From Chitinophagales bacterium (GTDB lineage Bacteria > Bacteroidota > Bacteroidia > Chitinophagales > Chitinophagaceae), in contig JANXQO010000152.1 in the NCBI GenBank assembly GCA_025353485.1, positions 1-53,481 on the forward strand: DNA of 53,481 nt, read 5' to 3'. Every line of letters starts with the position of its first letter. Positions within the stretch are counted from its first letter, which is position 1. Made by a program: the position numbers and the translations under genes. Below are positions 1-6,811 of this stretch, piece after piece. A model generated the notes under the pieces. The model searched no databases, was not told where the DNA came from, and saw nothing but the letters and a program-made list of their open reading frames with translations.

Positions 1-303
1 GCCTTGAATTTTGGGAAATACCAGTTGTTGAAATATACAATGCGAAAGCTTGCTTCTGAAGAATCCCCATCTCACACCTCAAAAAACTATTATTTTACTG
101 ATGTTATCATCTATTTTATTAAATCAAATGAAAAATTGGAATGTATCAAAAAACTGAACAAAGAAAATATTTTTTTTTATCTTCCATCATCATCATCTTC
201 TTATAATGTGTGGCTCAAAGAAAATACCATCAATTTTAAAAGTGAAAAAGATATTGTGCGTTTCTTAAATTATTACAATGCGCATTTAAATAATTATAAT
301 TAG
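1..303 (+). CDS. C-terminal end of an unidentified protein, cut by the window edge
   Basis: The frame is open from the first base (GCC, then TTG at 4) to the TAG at 301, so this is most likely the last 100 codons of a gene that starts outside the window; the TTG at 4 need not be a start. The visible part is rich in Lys, Asn and Tyr and has a five-serine run around residues 63-67 (PSSSSSYN). It shows no signal peptide, membrane segment or catalytic motif that I recognise. The next gene (acylphosphatase) is convergent. I do not assign a function. Confidence 0.5.
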   Translation, partial: ALNFGKYQLLKYTMRKLASEESPSHTSKNYYFTDVIIYFIKSNEKLECIKKLNKENIFFYLPSSSSSYNVWLKENTINFKSEKDIVRFLNYYNAHLNNYN

Positions 304-360
304 TACAAAAATTTTTTAATCAGGAAGGAAGTGTATTTGAACGATTTCGCTTTTCTCCTG

Positions 361-630
361 TCACCTTACAATTTCAAAATCAGTAAAGAATTTTTCCCCT
401 TCCTCCGCAACAATTACATCTTCAACCTTTGCTTTTTCAGGTCCTTGTTTACACCAGTTTATAAACTGTTTTAATTGTTCTTCATCACCTGTAGCACTTA
501 TTTCTACATCATCGTCTTTTGTATTTCTTATCCAGCCCGTAAGCTTAAGTTTATCCGCAATTTTTTTAGCTGTTGCCCTATAAAAAACTCCCTGTACTTT
601 TCCTTTTACAAATAAATGAATGGTTGGCAT
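361..630 (-). CDS. acyP: Acylphosphatase
   Basis: Small cytosolic enzyme that hydrolyses carboxyl-phosphate bonds of acylphosphates. At 89 residues it has the usual family length. The phosphate-binding loop GKVQGVFYR is at residues 10-18 with the essential Arg18, and the second catalytic residue Asn36 lies in TGWIRNTKDD, followed by the expected VEISATG strand. The ATG at 630 is followed directly by the first beta strand (TIHLFVKG), which supports the start. It is the last gene of the minus-strand cluster that begins with trmH, and lies about 20 bp beyond the remains of a secreted-protein gene. The family call is secure; the physiological substrate is unknown. Confidence 0.93.
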   Translation of the reverse strand: MPTIHLFVKGKVQGVFYRATAKKIADKLKLTGWIRNTKDDDVEISATGDEEQLKQFINWCKQGPEKAKVEDVIVAEEGEKFFTDFEIVR

Positions 631-649
631 GCATTTTTATTTTACAAAA

Positions 650-854
650 TCAAAAAGCGTTGCTGTAAGCTTTATAAAAAGTTGTATCAGTTCTCACCCT
701 TTCAATAATGCCGGAATATTTATTTTATTATTTACAACTACTGTAGAAAGTGTAATAAATCTTCCTTCAATATTTACAATGGTATCATTTTTATTTTGTG
801 CAGGAAGGATAACAGGCAAAAAAAAATAAAGGAAGCAAAGATGTTTTTAAACAT
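650..854 (-). pseudogene. Remnant of a secreted Bacteroidota protein, frameshifted and truncated
   Basis: Read on the minus strand, this gap between def and acyP still codes in pieces. The ATG at 854 opens a signal-peptide-like start (MFKNIFASFIFF). A run of nine T then shifts the frame, and the next frame continues with the export end and first strand: ILPAQNKNDTIVNIEGRF and LSTVVVNNKINIPAL. A second one-base shift near 700 moves it to IERVRTDTTFYKAYSNAF and a stop at 650. From memory, LSEVVV..NxVPAFIxRVKxDTTFYKAF is the opening of a common Bacteroidota secreted family of roughly 250-300 residues, so most of the gene is missing. Sequencing error could explain the homopolymer shift but not the lost C-terminus. 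Confidence 0.55.
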
Positions 855-898
855 GCTGCAAATTTAGAATATAAAATGATGAAGGGTTGGTGAGAATA

Positions 899-1477
899 TT
901 ATTTAGAAAAAATCATTTTATAATCAACATTGATCTTTCCCTTTGTGATATCGTCCAGTTTGCGTTTGAGTAACTTTCTTTTTAACGGTATCAGCAGATC
1001 AATAAACAATTTCCCTTCAATATGATCATACTCATGTAATATAACCCGGGCAGTAATTCCATTAAATGTTTTTGTAAGAGGTTGAAAATTTTCATCCACA
1101 AAATCTATTGTTACTTCTTCCCTGCGAAAAATATCTTCTCTTATTTTTGGAATGCTGAGGCAACCTTCGTTGTAGGCCCAATCTTCGCCGTTTACAGATG
1201 AGATATCAGCATTGATAAAAACTCCTTTATAACCGTCATCATTTGGATATTCTTTTTTTTCTTCATCGTCAAGGCTTTCAATAATCTGAACACTATCCAT
1301 TACAAACAACCTGATATCTTTATTTATTTGCGGAGCTGCTAAGCCCACGCCCTTGCTGTTATACATTGTTTCCCACATATCTTCGATCAGTTTATCCAGT
1401 TGCGGATAATCAGGTGAAATGTCTTCACAAATCTTTCTTAAAACCGGTGAACCGTAAGCAACAATAGGAAGAATCAT
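899..1477 (-). CDS. def: Peptide deformylase
   Basis: Removes the N-formyl group from new proteins with a catalytic metal. All three motifs are present: GVGLAAPQ at residues 43-50, EGCLS at 104-108 with metal ligand Cys106, and HEYDH at 148-152 with both His ligands and the catalytic Glu. I start at the ATG at 1477 (MILPIVAYGSPVLR), giving 192 residues, the usual length; a longer frame from 1531 adds only translated repeat sequence. GGAGGG lies just upstream of the ATG and comes from a palindromic repeat. An acidic, Lys-rich insertion (about residues 68-83) precedes the second motif. The gene follows ruvX in the cluster. Confidence 0.96.
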   Translation of the reverse strand: MILPIVAYGSPVLRKICEDISPDYPQLDKLIEDMWETMYNSKGVGLAAPQINKDIRLFVMDSVQIIESLDDEEKKEYPNDDGYKGVFINADISSVNGEDWAYNEGCLSIPKIREDIFRREEVTIDFVDENFQPLTKTFNGITARVILHEYDHIEGKLFIDLLIPLKRKLLKRKLDDITKGKINVDYKMIFSK

Positions 1478-1482
1478 ATATA

Positions 1483-1511
1483 CCCTCCAACTCCCTAAAG
1501 GGAGAGTTTTG
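1483..1511. repeat. Palindromic repeat, CTCCCTAAAGGGAG core, upstream of def
   Basis: The core CTCCCTAAAGGGAG at 1491-1504 is a near-perfect palindrome flanked by CCCTCC on one side and AGTTTTG on the other. Read on the minus strand it ends in TTGGAGGG, seven bases before the def ATG, so it looks like a Shine-Dalgarno sequence in a lineage that rarely uses one. It resembles the repeat at 1980-2003. Confidence 0.6.
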
Positions 1512-1562
1512 ATTAACAAATAAAAACGCAAATTTAAGATATAGCGGTTACAAATTTTTACT

Positions 1563-1979
1563 TCAATGGCTATGGAATTGCAGATATTCCTGCAACATCA
1601 TCGTAGCAGCAATTTCATCTACTGTTCTTTTATTTTGCCTGTCTTTTTTTTTCATACCCATATCTATCATTGCCTGCTTTGCCATTTTAGAAGTGAATCT
1701 TTCATCAACTGTTTTTATCGGTATCAGTGGAAATTCTTTATTTAATTTTTTTATAGCTTCCTTCACCAAAGGTGTAGCATGCGTATCTGAATCATCTAAA
1801 TTTCTTGGTTCTCCGATTACTATCAGCTCAACTTCTTCCTGCAAAAAATATTTTTTTAAAAATGAGATCAGTTCTTTGGAATCAACTGTTGTAAGGCCTG
1901 TGGCAATTATTTGCAAAGGGTCAGTAACGGCAATGCCTGTTCGTTTTCCGCCATAATCAATACAAAGAATTCTTGCCAT
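1563..1979 (-). CDS. ruvX: YqgF/RuvX family RNase H-fold nuclease
   Basis: Putative Holliday junction resolvase of the RNase H fold, also linked in other bacteria to pre-16S rRNA processing. At 138 residues it has the family length. The opening CIDYGGKRTGIAVTDP carries the first catalytic Asp and the GxxxxGxA turn. IVIGEPRNLDD supplies the central acidic motif, and VDERFTS plus a late TVDEIAATMML supply the remaining acidic residues. The start at 1979 is ten bases from the ubiA-like stop, and the repeat between them places TTAGGGT directly in front of the ATG. Position in the cluster suggests co-transcription with ubiA and def. Confidence 0.93.
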   Translation of the reverse strand: MARILCIDYGGKRTGIAVTDPLQIIATGLTTVDSKELISFLKKYFLQEEVELIVIGEPRNLDDSDTHATPLVKEAIKKLNKEFPLIPIKTVDERFTSKMAKQAMIDMGMKKKDRQNKRTVDEIAATMMLQEYLQFHSH

Positions 1980-2003
1980 ACCCTAACCCCTAAAGGGGAA
2001 TTT
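1980..2003. repeat. Palindromic repeat, CCCCTAAAGGGG core, at the ubiA-ruvX junction
   Basis: The core CCCCTAAAGGGG at 1987-1998 is a near-perfect palindrome followed by AATTTTTA. On the minus strand it encodes the last residues of the UbiA-like protein (IPL), contains its TAG stop (1990-1992), and ends in GGTTAGGGT immediately before the ruvX ATG. One short element therefore carries the end of one gene and the leader of the next. Confidence 0.65.
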
Positions 2004-2928
2004 TTATTTTAGTGATAAATAAATCCAATAGAACAAAGATTGCAAAAATTACAGAAGCAATTCCGTTTGCGGTCATAAATGCAATGTTGATCTTACTCAG
2101 GTCATTTGGTTTTACCAATGAATGCTGATAAATAAGCATGCCGCCAAAAACTAAAACGCCCATCCAATACAACCATGAAAAATGCCCATACACTCCTGCT
2201 GTAATTACACAGGCCAGGCTTAACAAATGCAATAGTTCCGAAACCCTTAATGCTTTTGTTTTTCCCAATACAGAAGGAATAGAATATAAATTATTTGCCT
2301 TATCAAATTCTTCATCCTGCAAGGCATAAATAATATCAAAGCCACTCACCCAAAACAAAACAGTAAACGAAAATAAAATTGGCAACAGTTCAAACTTTCC
2401 TGTAACGGCAAGATAAGCGCCGATGGGTGCCAGGCTCAAACCCAGTCCCAGCACAAGATGGCACAATGGTGTAAACCGTTTTGTATAACTGTAAAATAAA
2501 ATAACAAATAATGCTACCGGAGAAAGATACAGGCAAACAGGATTAATAAAATATGTGCAGGTAATAAAAGCAATGCAATTAAAAATTACAAACAGCATTG
2601 CATTTTTAGAAGTAATAATTCCTGAAGGAATTTCCCTTATTGCAGTTCGTGGATTTAAAGCATCATGCTTTTTATCCAGCCAGCGGTTGAACGCCATAGC
2701 AGCGCTGCGGGCAAAGATCATACAAAGAATTACAAGAATAAAAATGTACCAGTTATGGAACAAATAAACAGAAGATTTTTGCCATTCAGTTTGAATAAAA
2801 TTTCTTTGAATTTTTAAGTAAGGAATATAATTAAGATCTTTTATAGCGATAAAAAATCCAATCAATGCAAAGGGCATCGCAAAAATGGTATGAGAAAATT
2901 TTACAAGAGAAAGGTAATGCTTTATCAA
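1990..2928 (-). CDS. UbiA-family membrane prenyltransferase (menaquinone pathway, MqnP/UbiA-like)
   Basis: Integral membrane enzyme that joins a polyprenyl chain to an aromatic ring in quinone synthesis. The first Asp-rich motif is NRWLDKKHDALNPRT at residues 81-95, and the second is ALQDEEFDKANNLYSIP near 205-220. These metal-diphosphate motifs are separated by several hydrophobic helices. A soluble stretch of about 30 residues separates helices 1 and 2 (about 31-58). Bacteroidota members of this family serve menaquinone synthesis, either as a 4-hydroxybenzoate-type enzyme or as MqnP of the futalosine route; the sequence alone does not decide. The start overlaps the toxin stop by four bases, implying translational coupling. 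The last three residues and the stop lie in a repeat. Confidence 0.88.
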   Translation of the reverse strand: MIKHYLSLVKFSHTIFAMPFALIGFFIAIKDLNYIPYLKIQRNFIQTEWQKSSVYLFHNWYIFILVILCMIFARSAAMAFNRWLDKKHDALNPRTAIREIPSGIITSKNAMLFVIFNCIAFITCTYFINPVCLYLSPVALFVILFYSYTKRFTPLCHLVLGLGLSLAPIGAYLAVTGKFELLPILFSFTVLFWVSGFDIIYALQDEEFDKANNLYSIPSVLGKTKALRVSELLHLLSLACVITAGVYGHFSWLYWMGVLVFGGMLIYQHSLVKPNDLSKINIAFMTANGIASVIFAIFVLLDLFITKIKIPL

Positions 2929-3254
2929 GTTAGGAATCTTTTTAATCGGTCATTAATTTCTTTGTCAGTAATTGTTGCCTTTTCTGACTTATCGTAGATG
3001 CTTATAAGAAGAACTGTTTCTGCTAATATTTGGATATAAGTAATTATCCGGGCACCTCCGCTTTTGCCTTTTCCTTTGCTGGAAATGGCTAACCTCACCT
3101 TATAACAATTTTTACCTATTGTAGTTCCCTGAAGGGGATCATGCGAAAGTTGTTTTATGAAGATTTCAAAATCCTTATATAAAGAAGGATATTTTTTGGA
3201 AAGATGTTTTATTTCTTTTTTAAATTCAGAAGTAAGTAAAATTTTATAATTCAC
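2925..3254 (-). CDS. RelE/ParE-superfamily toxin
   Basis: Probable toxin of a type II toxin-antitoxin pair, likely a ribosome-dependent or free mRNA interferase. The 109-residue protein opens with ILLTSEFKKEIKHLSKKYPSL, typical of the helical hairpin of this family. GKNCYKVRLAISSKGKGKSGGARIITYI matches the core strands of the RelE-like HigB/YafQ branch. The C-terminal ISIYDKSEKATIT supplies the usual last strand and helix. It overlaps the upstream antitoxin by 11 bases and the downstream ubiA-like gene by four bases. Toxin activity is inferred from family and arrangement only. Confidence 0.8.
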   Translation of the reverse strand: MNYKILLTSEFKKEIKHLSKKYPSLYKDFEIFIKQLSHDPLQGTTIGKNCYKVRLAISSKGKGKSGGARIITYIQILAETVLLISIYDKSEKATITDKEINDRLKRFLT

Positions 3255-3456
3255 CTAAAAAGCTTTTTGCATCCTGTAATTGTATTTTTCCTTTTAAGAA
3301 CAAAGCAGCTTCTTTAGCACCGTTTTCTATACTTTTTAATATTTTATCTTTTGAACGTTCTTTATAAACTTCTGTTTTAATGTTGAGGTTGCGTAATAAT
3401 GTGATTACTTCTTTACATTCCTCACTGCTCCTCGGTTTTACTATGATTGTATCCAT
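3244..3456 (-). CDS. Antitoxin partner of the RelE-like toxin
   Basis: Small protein of 70 residues directly upstream of, and overlapping, the toxin gene, the classical antitoxin-first arrangement. It has mixed charge (VKPRSSEECKEVITLL, then SKDKILKSIENGAKEAALF) and no clear DNA-binding ribbon-helix-helix or helix-turn-helix that I can identify. It resembles short antitoxins that Bacteroidota place in front of such toxins. It starts nine bases after the trmH stop, so the pair is transcribed with housekeeping genes. The call rests mainly on context. Confidence 0.68.
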   Translation of the reverse strand: MDTIIVKPRSSEECKEVITLLRNLNIKTEVYKERSKDKILKSIENGAKEAALFLKGKIQLQDAKSFLGEL

Positions 3457-3465
3457 ACGATAAAT

Positions 3466-4005
3466 TTACAAAATTCTTTTAATATTTCTTCTTACAATCT
3501 CCCACAATACAATACCCACAGCCACAGAAATATTTAGAGAATGCTTCATCCCGAATTGCGGTATCTCAATACATCCATCGCAAAAAGAGATTGTATCTGC
3601 TTCTACACCGCTAACTTCGTTGCCAAATATCAAAGCCACTTTACCATTATTTTCTTCGCTGAATTTTTCTAAAGAAATACTTTTATCAACCTGCTCAATT
3701 GCAAAAATTTTATAACCATTTTTTCTTAATTCTTCAATTGCTTCTTTGGAAGAAATAAAATATTTCCAGTTTACGGTTTCTGTAGCGCCAAGTGCAGTCT
3801 TATCAATTTCTTTACGGGGCGGCTGTGCTGTATAGCCGCAAATATAAATGGCTTCAATTAAAAAAGCATCGGCAGTGCGAAATACACTTCCTACATTATG
3901 CATACTGCGGATATTTTCCAAAACAACAATTACAGGAAATTTTTCTGAACGTTTAAATTCATCAACCGTCTTCCGGTCCAGTTCATCCATGCTAAGTTTC
4001 TTCAT
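3466..4005 (-). CDS. SpoU/TrmH-family RNA 2'-O-methyltransferase
   Basis: SPOUT-fold enzyme that uses SAM to methylate ribose 2'-OH of tRNA or rRNA. All three family motifs are present: ENIRSMHNVGSVFRTAD (about residues 31-47), LIFGNEVSGV (about 125-134) and IPQFGMKHSLNISVAVGIVLWE (about 148-170). These form the knotted SAM site. At 179 residues it is a single catalytic domain without an extra RNA-binding domain, so the target RNA cannot be assigned. It heads the minus-strand cluster; mutS starts divergently about 125 bases away. Confidence 0.9.
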   Translation of the reverse strand: MKKLSMDELDRKTVDEFKRSEKFPVIVVLENIRSMHNVGSVFRTADAFLIEAIYICGYTAQPPRKEIDKTALGATETVNWKYFISSKEAIEELRKNGYKIFAIEQVDKSISLEKFSEENNGKVALIFGNEVSGVEADTISFCDGCIEIPQFGMKHSLNISVAVGIVLWEIVRRNIKRIL

Positions 4006-4073
4006 CTAAAAATTCACTTACGGCAAAAGTAATTCAATGAATACAAACCTTTATAGCAACAATGGTAAAACCT

Positions 4074-4081
4074 TATTTTTG
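4074..4081 (+). promoter_or_regulatory. Candidate -7 element for mutS (TATTTTTG)
   Basis: Matches the Bacteroidota -7 consensus TAnnTTTG about 50 bases before the mutS ATG. No clear -33 TTG/TTTG is seen at the right distance, so the call rests on the -7 word alone. Confidence 0.4.
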
Positions 4082-4100
4082 TTCAATAAGTCAATCATCA

Positions 4101-4121
4101 ATTGACCATTGACTATTGCCG
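4101..4121. repeat. Heptamer word array (ATTGACC, ATTGACT, ATTGCCG) before mutS
   Basis: Three consecutive 7-bp units sharing ATTG, preceded by related words (TCAAT), ending ten bases before the mutS start. It is one of several 7-bp arrays next to gene starts in this window. Confidence 0.5.
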
Positions 4122-4130
4122 ACTGATAAC

Positions 4131-6722
4131 ATGACTAAATCTGCAGATACTCCAATGATGTTACAGCACAATGCCATCAAGGCTAAATACCCTGATGCTA
4201 TTTTGTTGTTTCGTGTTGGTGATTTTTATGAAACGTTTGGCGCTGATGCTGTAACGGCTTCCAAAGTGTTGGGCATCACATTAACCAAGCGTAATAATAA
4301 TTCTCCAACTGCCTCTGAGCTTGCCGGTTTTCCTCATCATGCATTGGATACATATCTGCACAAACTGGTAAAAGCGGGATATCGTGTTGCCATCTGCGAC
4401 CAGTTAGAAGATCCAAAACTTGTAAAAGGAATTGTAAAGCGTGGCGTTACAGAATTAATAACTCCAGGTGTGGCAACCAATGATAAATTATTAGAGCATA
4501 ATCGGAATAATTTTTTATGTGGTATGCATTTCAATGAAGAAAAGTTTGGACTTGCTTTTTTAGATATTTCTACAGGAGAATTTTTTATTGCTGAAGGCGA
4601 TATGGAATATGCAGATAAATTATTGCAAAGTTTTCAGCCGGCAGAAATTGTATTTCAAAGGAATCAACAAAAACATTTTAAAAATTATTTCGGAAGTAAA
4701 TTTTATACCTACACTTTAGATGAATGGATATTTACAGAAGCCTACGCTAAGGAAAGTTTACTAAAACATTTTGGCACACAAAGTTTAAAAGGTTTTGGGG
4801 TGGAAGATCTCCATGATGGTATTATAGCAGCAAGTGCTGTTCTCCATTACTTAAAAGATACCGAGCATCCCAACCTGCAGCATATAACATCTTTACAAAG
4901 AATTGATAAGGCTGATCATTTATGGATGGATCGTTTTACGATCCGCAATCTTGAGCTCCTTGGTGGTGTTGAAGGGAATAATTCTTTATTAAAAGTTTTA
5001 GATAATACTGTTTCTCCGATGGGAGCAAGGTTACTGAAACGCTGGATGCTGCTACCTCTTACCAATATAAATAAAATTGAAGAGCGCTTAGACCTGGTAG
5101 AGTTCTTTATAAAATCAGTAGATATAAGAAATAAGATTTCTCAATCCATCAAACAATCAGGTGATGTGGAAAGATTAGTCAGCAAAATGTCTCTTAAAAA
5201 AATAAATCCGAGAGAAGTCTTACAAATTGCCCGTGGCTTACAACAGGTGCAATTGATAAAAGCGTGGTGTGAAAATTCTGAAAATGAATATTTGAAAAGG
5301 TTAGGTGATTCTTTAAATCCCTGTCAATATATTGCTGATAAAATTGTAAAAGAGATAATTGATAATCCTCCCATCGCCACATTTAAAGGAAAAGTGATCG
5401 CAATGAATGTGGATGAAAGTTTGGATGAGCTGCGAAATATTGCAACACATGGCAAAACATACCTTTTGCAATTGCAGAAAAAGGAAAGCGATGCAACAGG
5501 AATTTCTTCATTGCGTATCGGGTTCAATAATGTTTTTGGTTATTACCTGGAGGTTACCAATTTGCATAAATCAAAAGTTCCGGTTGAATGGATTCGTAAA
5601 CAAACACTTACCAATGCAGAAAGATATATTACACCGGAACTAAAAGAATATGAAGAAAAGATTACGGGTGCTGAAGAAAAAATTTTACTGATAGAGTTGC
5701 AGATATTTGAAAAGCTTTTAAATGAGTTGCAGGATTACATGTCACCGATGCAGGTTAACGGCCACGTAATGGCAGTGCTGGATTGCCTTTGCTGCTTTGC
5801 CACCAATGCTTTGCAGTTCAATTATAAAAAACCTACACTGCATGATGGCAATGAAATGGAATTAAAAGAAAGCCGACATCCTGTTATAGAAAGAAATTTA
5901 CCACAGGGTGAAAATTATATCCCCAATGATATTTTTTTAGATCCTTCTTCATTGCAGATAATAATTTTAACCGGGCCTAACATGAGTGGTAAGAGTGCGA
6001 TCCTGCGGCAAACAGCTTTGATAACTTTAATGACACACATGGGAAGTTTTGTTCCGGCTGATGAAGCAAAAATTCCATTGACAGATAAAATTTTTACAAG
6101 AGTTGGCGCCAATGATAATCTCAGCAGTGGCGAAAGCACTTTCATGGTAGAGATGAATGAAACCGCAAGTATTATAAATAACATAACTGCAAAAAGTTTG
6201 ATATTATTGGATGAGATAGGCCGTGGTACTTCAACCTATGATGGTATCTCTATTGCATGGAGTATTGTAGAATTTTTACATGCTTCTCTACATGCGCCCA
6301 AAACTTTATTTGCTACACACTATCATGAATTAAATGAGCTGGAAAATAAATTGCCACGTGTTAAAAATTATCATGTCACCAATAAAGAAGTTGGCAATAA
6401 AATTATTTTTTTAAGAAAGCTGGCTGCCGGTGGCAGTATACACAGCTTTGGTATTCATGTGGCAAAGATGGCGGGGATGCCGCCGTCATTGATCTCCAGG
6501 GCAAATGAAATTTTAAAGCAATTAGAAACAAAACATGTAGACGATTCCATAGGTGAAAATGTAAAAAAACTTTCAACTCCAAAATTGCAGCTTAGTATTT
6601 TTGATGCACACTCACAGGCATTTGAAGAGATAAGAAAAATTTTAGAAGCTGTTGACATTAATCGCCTCACCCCGGTTGAAGCCTTATTAAAACTTCAGGA
6701 AGTAAAAAATATGGTGAAGTAG
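4131..6722 (+). CDS. mutS: DNA mismatch repair protein MutS
   Basis: Recognises mismatches and small loops and starts methyl-independent repair as an ATP-driven clamp. The mismatch-reading Phe-x-Glu is at residues 32-34 (GDFYETFG). The connector, lever and clamp regions fill the middle. The ATPase has Walker A GPNMSGKSA at 615-623, Walker B LILLDEIGRGT and FATHYHEL downstream, and a C-terminal dimerisation tail (VEALLKLQEV). I start at the ATG at 4131, giving 863 residues, a normal MutS1 length; a TTG at 4116 is in frame but less likely. It stands alone between a divergent trmH and a convergent amylase gene. Confidence 0.97.
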   Translation: MTKSADTPMMLQHNAIKAKYPDAILLFRVGDFYETFGADAVTASKVLGITLTKRNNNSPTASELAGFPHHALDTYLHKLVKAGYRVAICDQLEDPKLVKGIVKRGVTELITPGVATNDKLLEHNRNNFLCGMHFNEEKFGLAFLDISTGEFFIAEGDMEYADKLLQSFQPAEIVFQRNQQKHFKNYFGSKFYTYTLDEWIFTEAYAKESLLKHFGTQSLKGFGVEDLHDGIIAASAVLHYLKDTEHPNLQHITSLQRIDKADHLWMDRFTIRNLELLGGVEGNNSLLKVLDNTVSPMGARLLKRWMLLPLTNINKIEERLDLVEFFIKSVDIRNKISQSIKQSGDVERLVSKMSLKKINPREVLQIARGLQQVQLIKAWCENSENEYLKRLGDSLNPCQYIADKIVKEIIDNPPIATFKGKVIAMNVDESLDELRNIATHGKTYLLQLQKKESDATGISSLRIGFNNVFGYYLEVTNLHKSKVPVEWIRKQTLTNAERYITPELKEYEEKITGAEEKILLIELQIFEKLLNELQDYMSPMQVNGHVMAVLDCLCCFATNALQFNYKKPTLHDGNEMELKESRHPVIERNLPQGENYIPNDIFLDPSSLQIIILTGPNMSGKSAILRQTALITLMTHMGSFVPADEAKIPLTDKIFTRVGANDNLSSGESTFMVEMNETASIINNITAKSLILLDEIGRGTSTYDGISIAWSIVEFLHASLHAPKTLFATHYHELNELENKLPRVKNYHVTNKEVGNKIIFLRKLAAGGSIHSFGIHVAKMAGMPPSLISRANEILKQLETKHVDDSIGENVKKLSTPKLQLSIFDAHSQAFEEIRKILEAVDINRLTPVEALLKLQEVKNMVK

Positions 6723-6811
6723 TGATTAGCTAATTTTATAATTAGCTAATGTGCTAATGATTTAGTAATTAAATACACATTAGCAGATCAGCACATTATC
6801 ACATCAGAACA
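6723..6811. repeat. Inverted pair of octamer word arrays between mutS and the amylase gene
   Basis: The left half repeats TAGCTAAT/GTGCTAAT-like words on the plus strand. The right half reads TGATGTGA, TAATGTGC, TGATCTGC, TAATGTGT on the minus strand. The two halves can pair (TAATGTGCTAATG with CATTAGCA...GCACATTA), so the element may serve as a shared terminator between these convergent genes. Confidence 0.45.

Noticed and set aside
620-829. Plus-strand open frame of 69 codons
   Set aside because: It overlaps the acylphosphatase start and lies opposite recognisable (though broken) minus-strand coding; no family features.
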